Below, one piece after another: positions 47,771 to 58,121 of a stretch of 64,000 nucleotides of DNA; position 1 is the first letter of the stretch, and each line of letters begins with the position of its first letter. A program made the position numbers and the translations under genes. A model generated the notes under the pieces. It saw only the letters and a program-made list of their open reading frames with translations, had not been told where the DNA came from and did no database searches. Source of the DNA: Ailanthus altissimus (taxonomy: Eukaryota > Streptophyta > Magnoliopsida > Sapindales > Simaroubaceae); NCBI GenBank assembly GCA_946807835.1, contig OX327703.1, positions 1,123,501-1,187,500 of the forward strand. Direction: 5' to 3'.

Positions 47771-48422
47771 TATAGAATTGATGATTCAAAATCATGTATA
47801 TGTTATGTTTGAGTATTGAGACCAATTCAAGATCAAATCGAAAATAAGATGGAGCCTGAAATAAGCTTGGAAGGGTCAAAAAAACCAATGAAACAGTGTC
47901 TAGAAGGCAGGGGACAGCTGAGGAAAAAGGAAGCCTATTTTCAGGCTTAGCCAATGCTATGCTCGCAGCATTTGTGCCAGCGCCGCAGCGTTGGCTTTCT
48001 AGCACTACGGCGGTGGACTTGGCAAAATGTTGGCACCACAACACCTCAGCATTGAAAACATAAGGCTAGGGCATTCGGCCTTTTATATATACCCCATTAT
48101 GTGCCTATGGTTTTAAAGGCTTGAAATACACTTGGGAGACATTATACAACAAACCTTTGAGCTCTAAATTGCTATTGCATCATTCCTTAATCTTTCAAGA
48201 TCATTTCTCTTATAATCAAACATCAATAAAAGATGCTCGTATCGTTGATCTACCGTAGACGTAAGCACATTGTTAAACTATGTAATTTTATGTCTTGGTA
48301 TGCTTAATTTATGCATTTTCTCTACTACATTACTTAACTCTTGTTAGCTTGTTGTTCTTGGTTGTGTATTTACTTCATTGTTTTGTATTTAATCTATATT
48401 CAGCTATATGTTAAACTCCGCA
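47771..48422 (+). repeat. 3' LTR of Copia A (right copy)
   Basis: 652 bp, starting TATAGAATTGATGATTC after the purine tract and ending AAACTCCGCA. Its GC-rich tract (about 47955-48050) reads AGCGCCGCAGCG. It is followed by CTATAAATA, so the target duplication supplies a new TATA box to the downstream exon remnant. Confidence 0.85.
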
Positions 48423-48720
48423 CTATAAATATCCCATTTGAATATTTTCAACTCCACAACTACATCTTCATCTTTAAATTTATCTCTTCCTCTCATTTTT
48501 AGCAATAGAATGAGAGAACAAATGGCAAAAACAATGAGTTCACTTGTTCTTTTAGTAATTCTCTTAATTATCTCTTTAACATATTTTTAGCAATTTGTGT
48601 TAATTAATTATACTTGGATTGGGGCAAAAGCCAGATGGCATAACTGGCTCAATGTAGGCTTTTATTGCTACATGGACCAAAGACTGTGACTCGACGATGG
48701 CCGCAACTATTTATATTGTA
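48423..48720 (+). pseudogene. Truncated polygalacturonase exon 1 (PG3 remnant)
   Basis: TATAAATA at 48424, leader, then ATG at 48522-48524 opening [14 protein letters not shown], identical to the start of PG1. A stop follows at about codon 23; further along, GAKPDGITGS and ATWTKDCDSTMAATIYI are still readable with frame breaks. It ends within the exon, at about 48720, well before the NTDG, GDDC, GHG and RIK motifs. It is the original downstream partner of promoter A at 39405-40364 and is non-functional. Confidence 0.85.
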
Positions 48721-48951
48721 AGAAAATGATTACAAATCACCTTTAAAAAGAGTTGGAGTCAAGAATAGAGTTAGGTTAAACATAAAAACAAAAAATGTCT
48801 TCAACTAGTGCTATGTATATAATTGTTTACAATATGAATGTGATGGTTAATACATAACAAATCATATGGCATCTTTACAAACAAATATTGCTTGAAACAA
48901 GGAAGTTGAAACAAGGCAATTCCTGCAATCATTAATGTAGCATTCACAATT
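48721..48951. other. Junction between PG3 remnant and short open frame
   Basis: Unique in this window: the left arm has lost the matching part. Read on the minus strand it would be the sequence following the frame at 48952-49176, possibly a 3' UTR or intron. No further motif seen. Confidence 0.35.
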
Positions 48952-49176
48952 TCACATAACAAAGCACTGAATAATACATCTTGTGTCTGAGCGTCCGTGG
49001 AAAAATGTCTGTCCCAGTGTCAAATTCAAGCCAATTGTTGCCTTGAATTTTGGGTTCAAATTATTTGTCGTCGTGGAATCATGGGAGCATAGCAGCATTC
49101 CAGGATATATGTAATACTTAATCGAAGTCGAGAGAGCAATCATCGAAATTAAAATAAAACAATGAAATGGTAACAC
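48952..49176 (-). CDS. Unrecognised 74-residue open frame
   Basis: Hydrophobic start (MLPFHCFILISMIALSTS), then YYIYPGMLLCSH and NLTLGQTFFHGRSDT. It is the partner of 4633-4839 and is the longer, probably less damaged copy. The predicted length is short and I recognise no domain. It may be one exon of a larger secreted protein, or just a frame kept open in young duplicated DNA; the few differences between copies do not decide this. Not established as a gene. Confidence 0.25.
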   Translation of the reverse strand: MLPFHCFILISMIALSTSIKYYIYPGMLLCSHDSTTTNNLNPKFKATIGLNLTLGQTFFHGRSDTRCIIQCFVM

Positions 49177-51220
49177 GATCCAGAATAAAAGTTATCAGCT
49201 AATAATTAATTTATCAAAAGGGCAAATGAGAATAACATTCTTCAATGCCTCTTTTACCATTACATATATTTTGGATATATATTCTTTAAAAATTAAGATG
49301 CTTTCTATGATTGATGTGCATTCAAGCCTTGAATTCATTAAAGCAAGCTTGATCCAGAAATTGAAAGTACATAAAAAAAAATTAAAGAAATAATGCAGTT
49401 GGAGTTTTTCTTGTCTATACACCTTTTATTTTGAACTATTTTACTATTTGAAATTACTATCAACCCACAAAATATACAAAGACTTTGTCAGACGTATCTA
49501 CAAAAGAACAAGAGCCATTATAATGCTAGTTTTCCCATCTGCCATTGCTATTCATTGTTTTTAATCTCAACTTCAAGAGAGTATTGTTCAGAAATAAAAA
49601 AATATCAATGACAGGAATTGAGGCGGCGCTGGACTTGCGCATAAAGCGAAAGACCTAACTTAACATGGCACCGGAAACAAAGAAATATATTATAATTTTT
49701 GCTTGTCAATCTCATACTTTCCTGGATGACGTACGTTAATGGATAAACACTTCTCTTTATTAATTTTCCGTTACTACTTATCTCCTATCTTTTTTTTTAT
49801 TTATAGAAATGTGCTACCTTTTGTTGTGATTGACACCGTGTATTTAAATTAATCAAGACATTTTATTTTAATATCTTGTATCAATTACAATTTTAATTAA
49901 TATAAAAAATTTGATTGATTTAAAAATAGTGATTGCATCAATTGCAATAAATATTAATAGCGCTCTTTTTTTTAATTATTATAAATATAAATCAACTTAA
50001 TAATAATATAATTCTTCATTGCTATCGTTACATTATTACCATATATATATATTATAATTAATTCGTGTGTAGTTTATTTCCTTATTTTATTTTACGTTAG
50101 CCTAAAACTTATATAAAAGCTCACAACATATTATGTCAAATAAAGTAAAATATACATTTCTCACATAATATCATAATTTAAATTTATGTTATAAGTTAAA
50201 ATTTTGGTCTTTAGTTTTCACTCTCTGGTACACTATACTATTGCGCCATACTTTCACTTATATTGCGGCAACTTTTGCATCAATGCACTTATATTTGTAA
50301 CGATTATTTTTAATTTCTTTATCAATTGTTTGTATTCACTGTGATTATTTTTTTTAATACATTTGTATTCGCAACGATTGATTTCTTATTCTTTTATTAA
50401 TGTATTTGAACTCGCTGTAGTTGTCTTTCTAATTGTGGTTGTCTTTTTAATTGTACTTGTCACTCTTCAACAATATTATTACTATCTAACAATTCTTGTT
50501 TCTCATACGTGTAATTATAAATTCATTATTAAGTTATTGTATTTTTTTTTTGTTTGTTTTTTAGTTTGATTTGCAAACGCAAATCATTTTTTTCATCTTA
50601 AATTTGAAAGAGATATTAAGAATATAAATCAACCTATTAATAATATAATTCTCTTTTGTCATATTTACATTTTTGCTATATATATACAATTAACTCATAT
50701 ATAATTTATTTTTTTATGTATATTTTATTTTCTTATTTACGTAAATATATCAAATAAAATGAAATATGCATTTATCTTATATTCCTCACATTAATATTGA
50801 TAGTTCTTTTAAGTAAAAGAAAAACAAAGGAGGAATGGAATATTATAAGTGACTACTACGAAATCCTATAAAAGATAACTGACAATTTAGCCGTTAATTT
50901 ATTAACTACTTTTGGAATCTCACATCTTAAGATACCATGTACGTGCGCACTTGTCCTTTGTATGTATTTGTAGCTTCTGTCATCAAACTATTATCCAAGT
51001 AAGAGCAATTTGGTGAATAAAATTAAAAATAGTTAAAACAAACAATAGCACTCAGAATTCGACGCGGCTTTGCTTTATTTGGAAGCTATATCCATCATCA
51101 ATGTCTTCACTTCACTTTTCATTCAAATCCTATAAATACCCCTTGTGAATCTTTCCAACTTCACCACTACATTTTCAACTCCTCAACTTCTTTATTTGTT
51201 CCTCTCAGTTTCAGCAACAG
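48985..51220 (+). repeat. Right arm of inverted duplication (PG promoter B, right copy)
   Basis: Reverse-complement partner of 2438-4829, including the TRIM-like insertion (about 49980-50790), the motif GACGCGGCTTTGCTTTATT (51061-51079) and the TATA box at 51131-51136. It ends at CAGCAACAG, a few bases before the point where PG1 has its start codon. A Copia element takes over from here, so the promoter no longer leads into a PG gene. Confidence 0.85.
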
Positions 51221-51648
51221 TTTTCTATTTTGTTTTGATTTGTTTTGTCTCCGATTAGCTATAAGACTTTTTGAAGAAAATCCCACACATTTAAAGTTAA
51301 TCTAAACCGTTCTAAAATTTATAAAAAACTATTTATTATTAGTTTGTAAACATATCTTAGTGATCAATACAACAATCTTTGTGATTATAGCATTCTTTAA
51401 GAGAAACTTTTAGTTTACAAGAGAGAGTGAGTTATTTGTGAGTTATTTCTTGTAAAAGGCATATTTTGTGAATGCCTTGTGATTTAATAATAAGTGAGTC
51501 TTGATCCACCGTGAAAGTAGGCAAGTTGCCGAACCACGTAAAATTTATATGTGATTTCTCCTACCTTTCTCTTTAGATTTCTTAAATAGTTTGTTTCTGC
51601 ATTATATTACTTTAGATATTTACTTGTTTGATTACTTTTGCTTTAACA
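51221..51648 (+). repeat. 5' LTR of Copia element B
   Basis: It ends TTTAACA at 51648, followed by the primer-binding site CTGGTATCAGAG. The left border lies between 51221 (where PG similarity stops) and 51231 (first TGTTTT). Without a 3' LTR the target duplication cannot be checked. It contains the phrase TGATCCACCGTGAAAGTAGG, also found in variant form in the Copia A LTRs. Confidence 0.7.
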
Positions 51649-54550
51649 AACTGGTATCAGAGTAATATTCTAAGCATACATGGCCACACCAAGGATGAGG
51701 TAGAGAAATTAGATAGAACAAATGACTTCAGTCTGTAGAAGATGAAGGTTAATGCGTTATTGGTGAGCCGACGGTTAGGCTTGGTATTAGAGGAAACTGT
51801 AGCTCTATTTAGCAAAGAAGAAAAAATACTAGTCATCAAAGGCTGAAGCAGAAAGAATGGACATTAAAAAAAGAGCTCATAGTACAATCATTCTATCATT
51901 GAGCGATGAAAAACTGAGGGAAGTAGCATGTGTGACGACAGTAATTGGTCTTTGAAAGAAGCTTAACTCTCTTTATATGTGAAAGTCGTTGCCAACAAAT
52001 TATATATAAAGAAGAAGTTGTTTCAGTTGTCCATGTCAAAGGGGACACCAATGAAAGATTATATAGATGCCTTCAACAAGATCATTATTGATTTTAAATC
52101 TATCAATAACAAGATAGAAGATGAAGATAAAATAATCATCCTGCTGAGTTCTGTTCCTGAAAGTTATGAGAGATTTGTGGATACATTACTTTATGGCAGA
52201 GAAATTTTAATGATGAGTGATGTGAAATTATCATTAAACTCAAAGCTATTAGAAAAGTAGAGTGAGGGCAATGCAAAAGGGTTATTTGCAAGAGGAAAGA
52301 CCTCACATAGAGATAGAAAGAAGAAGGGCTCGAGGGCAAAGTCTAAGACTCCTAAGAAGATTTATTGCTGCAAAAAATAGGGGTACTTCATAAAGGATTG
52401 TTCGGAGAAGAAGGCATAAGATAAGAAGAAAGTAGATGTTGTGCTTGCCTATGATGATAGCTATGATAACGTAGAAACTCTAGTCGCTACTGATGGTAAG
52501 AATACTGAATATTAGGTTCTTGAATCTGGTTGTACTTTTCACATATGCCAACACAAGTCCTGGTTTATAAATTTTCAGCCTATAAATGGTGGTAAGGTGT
52601 TATAATGATATTATTTGTTAGATTTTTGGTTGCCCTGCTTTTGTTCATGTGAAAGTGGGGAAGTTGGAATGTAGAGCTATTAAAAGGGTATTCATAAGGT
52701 ATCCTAAATAGTAAAAGGATACAAGGTATGGTGTAGATAGTTGACACCACTAAGAAGTATCATAAGTTGTAACGTGATGTTCGATGAGACGACAATATTG
52801 AAAGCCTCCCAAGAAGATAAGAAAAAAGAACCTGTGTTCATGAAAGACTCAGTAGCCGAGTCAATCAAAGTTAAAGTGCAAACTAAGTGTAGATCTGATA
52901 TGCCTACAGATTAACACTTCAACAAAGAGATCCTTGAAGACGAACCAAGAACACTAGCAAGTTCCTCTAAGTCCACCCAAGGAAAGACTAAGACTCAAAA
53001 TATAGAACTTGAAGAGTACCAGCTAACTAGAGACAAGTTAAAGAGAACGATTAACCCACCAATCAGGTATGCACAAGCATATTTAGTTGCTCACGCCTTT
53101 AATTCAGCTTATACTCTTAAATTTGATGAGCATAGAATATATGGTGTGGCAATAAAGAATGAAAATAAGAATGAATGGCAATAGGCCATGGAAGAAGAGA
53201 TTAGTTCTCTTAGAAAAAATAATACTTGAAAGTTGGTGAAGAGACCTTAAAAGAACCTAGTGGGGTGCAAGTTAGTGTATAAGATTAAGGAGGGGATACT
53301 GGGGATAGAGCCTACGAGATTCAAGGTTATGCTAGTTGCATAAGGTTTTACTCAATGAGAGGGAGTAAACTTTTATGAGATTTTCTCTCCAAACATCAAG
53401 CACACATGCATAAGGATTTTGTTAATCATGTGTAAACCTTGATTTACATTTAGAGCAGATGGGTGTAAAGATAATGCTATTTCATGAAAAGCTTGTAGAG
53501 ATGATGTACATGGCATAGTCATAAGGGTTTGTAGAACCCAAAAAAAGGAGTTATGCTTATTTACTAAAGAATTCGTTATATGGGTTAAAGCAATCACCTA
53601 GACAATGGTATAGGATATTTGATGAGTTTATGATGGCTTGTGACTTTAGCAGGGGCAAATATGACGGATGCGTGTACTTTAAGAGCTTGAGTAGTGAGTT
53701 GATGTATTTACTTCTATACGTCAATAATATGTTGATCGCATGTAAGAACATGGAAGAAATATAGAAACTCGAGAAGCAGCTGAGTGATGAGTTTGAGATT
53801 AAGGATTTAGGAGCAGTAAAAAAGATATTGGGTATAGATATTGTAAAGGAAAGAAGAGATGTTATTTTCTTGTCTCAATAGCAATATATACTTAAGATCC
53901 TAGAGAAATTTAATATGTCCAACTCAAAGGCTATTTCTACTCATTTGGCCATGCATTTCAAATTGTCAGCAACACAATCGCCAATATCCAAAAAGGAGAA
54001 ACTGTAGATGAGTAAAGTATCATATGTAAGCGTTCTGGAGAGCATCATGTATGCAATGGTTTGTACAATACCAAACATAGCATAAGCTGTGAGTGTGGTA
54101 CAAATCTAGCTAAGGATCATTGGATTGCAGTAAAGTGAATTTTGAGATATCTTAAGGCGACGTCGGATCACGGATTGATGCATAGAAGGGCTGAGAACAA
54201 AGATGTAATGATAAGAGGATATGTAGACTCTGACTATGTAGGTGATCTAGATAAAAGAATATCGTTGACAGGTTATGTATTCACAGTGTTTGGGTGTAGT
54301 GTGTGTTAGAGATTAGTTTTACAATATGTAGTTGCACTATCTACCACAAAGGTAAAGTACATAGCTATTGGAGAAGCTATTAAGGAGGCTATGTGGTTAA
54401 AAGGCATATGCGCAAAGGTAATGGCTACTGAAGATATGAACATCGGCATATACTATGATAGTCAGAGTGTCATACACCTAAGTAAGTATCAAGTATTTCA
54501 TGAGAAGTCTAAATACAATGATGTGTGACTCTATTACTCTCGAGAGATTG
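51649..54550 (+). mobile_element. Copia element B, internally deleted, 3' end missing
   Basis: Broken gag from about 51679 (MATPRMR, later KLYIKKKLFQLSMSKGTPMK and IIILLSSVPESYERFV), a zinc-knuckle relic, and the protease-like motif ESGCTFHICQHKSWF near 52520-52570. The sequence then jumps to the integrase C-terminal part (GCPAFVHVKVGKLE near 52630), so the integrase core is missing. Reverse transcriptase pieces (MEEEISSLRKN, LVYKIKEGILG, KDLGAVKKILGIDIVKE) and an RNase H end (ALSTTKVKYIAIGEAIKEAM, YYDSQSVIHLSKYQVFHEKS) follow. The element stops at about 54550 with no 3' LTR. Many stops. Confidence 0.85.
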
Positions 54551-56454
54551 TTAATTTTGGCCCCCCAAAGAATTTAATTTGTGTTTGTATTTTTCTTGTT
54601 TAATCTTCATATTTTTCATCGCAATAAATTTAAAAGATATTTACAAAAAAAAATTGAATTTTTTTTCCTTTTTCTATTTTTAAGACTTTACTTTTTTCAA
54701 GTCCTTGTACGATTCTGTCCAAACTTTTTATCTAATAAAATTTACTAATTCTAGTCCTAATATTTATACATGTAAAAATTGTATCTAAAATTATTATTCA
54801 ATTCTATTATTGGGTGTTAATTAATTGAACTTGTGAAACGTTATAATTAGTTCAGGAAATTTGGAGTTTGGATCTCGATGACACTGAAATAAATAAAAAC
54901 AATTGGTGTATCTTTGATGTAATTAAAAAATAAATCTTATATAGCTCTAAAAGATTTTATCAATTTTTACTTGAACCAATTAAAAAATATAATTTAAAGT
55001 ATTTAATAGTTATTTTATGGAACAAAATGTTTAACTATATGAATATACTAATGATTAAAGTTGCCTTTTCTTTTTTCTATTTTGATTAATTTTATTTATT
55101 AGAAACGAATTCAATGAACCTAAAACCTTTATATTTTAAGTTTTCCTGTCTCACGTTTGCTTGCTTCCATTACTTTCGGGCATGATTTCGGGAGCTTCTC
55201 AAGCTTCTAGGTGGCAGAATATGATTGTCATGACTTAGCCAGAAAGTTTATCAATCCGAGTACGCCATGTGAACCCTAAATTTATTTCTCTAATATTCCT
55301 TTCACCAAACCCATTAATGTTAAGATATATTGCGTCCAAAATTAATTACATATTAATATATTCCTTACAATGTTGCCTTTTATAACCAAGTTCTCCTATC
55401 ACTTCAATACTATACGAAGAAAATTATAAGTAAATTTAATAATGGACCTTCTTCCTACAGTAAGCCAAGATCCAATGATAATTATAAAGTAATTTATAAT
55501 TAATAACAAAACTGAAGCTCCCCGACTTCATGAGAAATAATCATGTTGTCCCTGCATATTTCATATAATTGTAAAAAGATCCTCCATCTTTATATAAAAA
55601 AGAGTATTTTAATATTCAAGTTAATAATATACATAATAAAATGGTGCGTGTGTGTAGAAATAGATTATGATGCAAAAACAAAAAAGGTTTTTTTTTTTTG
55701 TGTACTTAGCATGTTTATATTTTCTGTTCTAGTAATTCTGTGTTTTTTCAAGAAAGAAAAATCAGATTCCCATCCCTTTTCTTTTTTAATTAGTTTCTTG
55801 ATATTTTATAAAAGCAGAGATCAAGCAAGTTATTATGTGGGTAATTGTAATAATAACACAAATGATCTCAATTATAATTTGATAATTAAACTTAAATTAA
55901 ATGTGTTTCTAATAGTATTTATGTGAATTTATATTATTGAAATTTAAATCGTTATTAAATATGTGTGAATTTCCAATAATGTTAAACATACAAGAATAAT
56001 ATTTAATGTGTAATAATTTAAAATAAATGTCGAAGACTATTCCCACTTCCTATAATATTCATAACTTGTTTGTGATATCTACGGGTGAGCGAATCCAGAT
56101 TATCTAAGATGGTAATGGTGTTACAAGATTTTTAGAAACACAGAATTTGAACGATCCCTTCATCCGATTATGTACTCTTTATCTCCTTTTATATTTATAA
56201 AAATATTACTAAAAAAATAATAATTTCAGTGATAGGTGACTTGACTTTACGAATATTTGCATTAATATTTGAATTTACAATACTCACATTCTTTCCTTCT
56301 CGATGAAAGATAATACTCATACTCACTATAATATTTATTAAATTATCAAATTTATACTCATAAAGCTCATACTAATAATTCTAATACTCAGTGCAAATCA
56401 ATTCTCTTAATAAAGGAGGTTGGTTCGATTCAAATTTAACACCTTAATATTAAA

Positions 56455-56905
56455 AATATCTATTAGTTTATAACTTAATCCAAAAATTTAAGCGGATAAA
56501 GAAGGTTCAATATTAGTATTAAGACAAGTCTTTAATAGTTTTTATCACGTGAAATATGGATACGAATAGATCTGAATCAGGTGAATCTCCTGTCTCCAAA
56601 AAATTAAAAAAGTCAACCCAAAAGTTTAAACTGATAAATGAAGGCCTTATATTAATATTAAAGACAAGTCTCTAACAGTCCTCATCACGTGAAACATTGA
56701 TCTGAGTAGCTCTGAATCACGTGAATCTCATATCTCCAAGAAACTAAGAAAGTCAAGAAACTAAGAAACTAACTGAAAATAAAGATATAGAGGCTCGAAT
56801 TCAAGACCTTGACTCTAATACTATATTAGTTTACCATTCAACCCAAAATTTTAAGCTGATAGGTGAAGATCCAATATTAATATTAAAGACAAATCTCTAA
56901 CAATA
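56455..56905. repeat. Three partial copies of a dispersed repeat
   Basis: Inserted in A' relative to A (which is uninterrupted near 23320). AAGCTGATAGGTGAAG-like strings followed by CAATATTAATATTAAAGAC recur at about 56490, 56630 and 56855, and a TCTGAATCACGTGAATCTC-type phrase occurs twice. Same family as 13560-13740 and 61890-62240. The tandem layout suggests local duplication. Confidence 0.6.
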
Positions 56906-58121
56906 TCGATACCAAATTACTAGACCAATGAGATGGTTGGTTAGAGTGCAGTTGCTTTTAAAACAGAATTTTACTAACTATGAAACAATGACTTTATTGT
57001 GGATGTGAGATTGTTACAAGTTAAAATGTAAAATAGAAAACTTACTAACTATAAACTTCCAATAATATTTAATTATGATATTAGAGCTATAAAGTTTATA
57101 TTTCAGGGGTAAAAAGCTTACAGTTTGTAATCGTATCAACATCTTTTGTATTGTAAAATAAAAAATCATGAAGTATTATTCTGAAATCCGTTGTCTGCCA
57201 AATAAATTTTCGTTCATACTAAAAGACTAGCAAATACACTAAAAATCGTAAATTGATTATAGATAATATTGCAACATTATCATATTCATGCATATGCTTA
57301 TATTCAGTTCTACAAGGGCTGAAATATTTATCTATTCCCTTTTTTTTTTTTTGTTGCAACGCTGAATTATTGTTTGACCTAATAGCTAGGGTTACCCATT
57401 AACTGATTTTCAGAACCCTGTAAGCTATATGCTCATGAATTCATTTCTTCATAACACACACTCATTTTTTGGAGAGTGAAGTTTTTCCATGTTACAGGGC
57501 TTCCTTGTTTTAGGCAATTTATGTTTGTGGATCATAGCATGTGATTTGTTTTGACCTTCTTTTCTTGTAAAGAATAAATTAGTAACATAGTACATAATAT
57601 TCAAAGTCCAACCATATATAATATATCTGGTTGGGGAAACTGTGTATCCAATGCATGATCTCAAAAAAAAAAAACAATTATAGTATTATATAGATTGTCG
57701 ACGTCAACCATTTGCTCATAGTAAAAAAAAAAAGTTGAAAAACTATATATAAATAATAACCTAACTCCTTGAATAATGAGTACCATTGATGTGGGACATT
57801 TAGTTTCATGCTGTGAGAGGATGGTATAGTCTAAAAAAGGGGAAATAGTAACAGAACTGATTATTATGTAACAATAGAAAATATTTGCCAGTTACTTGTG
57901 GCTTTTAGAAGTACTTAGTTGCTTGTCTGTAGAAAACTTTATACACCTAATTTAAATTAGGGGTTTGAAATCTAGTAATGTCTAGGGCAATTTTACTTCC
58001 TTCAATTGTTAGGAGGCAAAATTCCTCTAATTATATAGGAAGTTATTTAATAGATGATAAGAGGATAATTAAGTTGATAATATTGTAATTAGTTGATATC
58101 AATTTGTAATATTATAATCAT

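Larger units (their letters stand above)
40365..48422 (+). mobile_element. Copia element A, right copy, with nested insertions
   Basis: Flanked by the target duplication CTATA (40360-40364 and 48423-48427). Primer-binding site TGGTGTCATAGC at 41043. Gag begins MAPYKYQVDKFTRHNDFNLF at 41073 and continues in broken frames to about 41850. A protease-like stretch (WIIDFGCTFYLYLNK) and the gag-pre-integrase motif follow, then reverse transcriptase directly: the integrase core is missing. The RNase H region is split at 43175 by a solo LTR and resumes at 47409 (WLKGIYAELLAMNEV, then HIDVRIHFIQ). The purine tract AAGGAGAGGATT precedes the 3' LTR. It cannot transpose by itself. Confidence 0.9.

Noticed and set aside
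55543..55926. 127-codon open frame in block A'
   Set aside because: Very AT-rich, biased to Phe, Ile and Lys. The matching part of block A does not keep the frame open, and no domain is visible.
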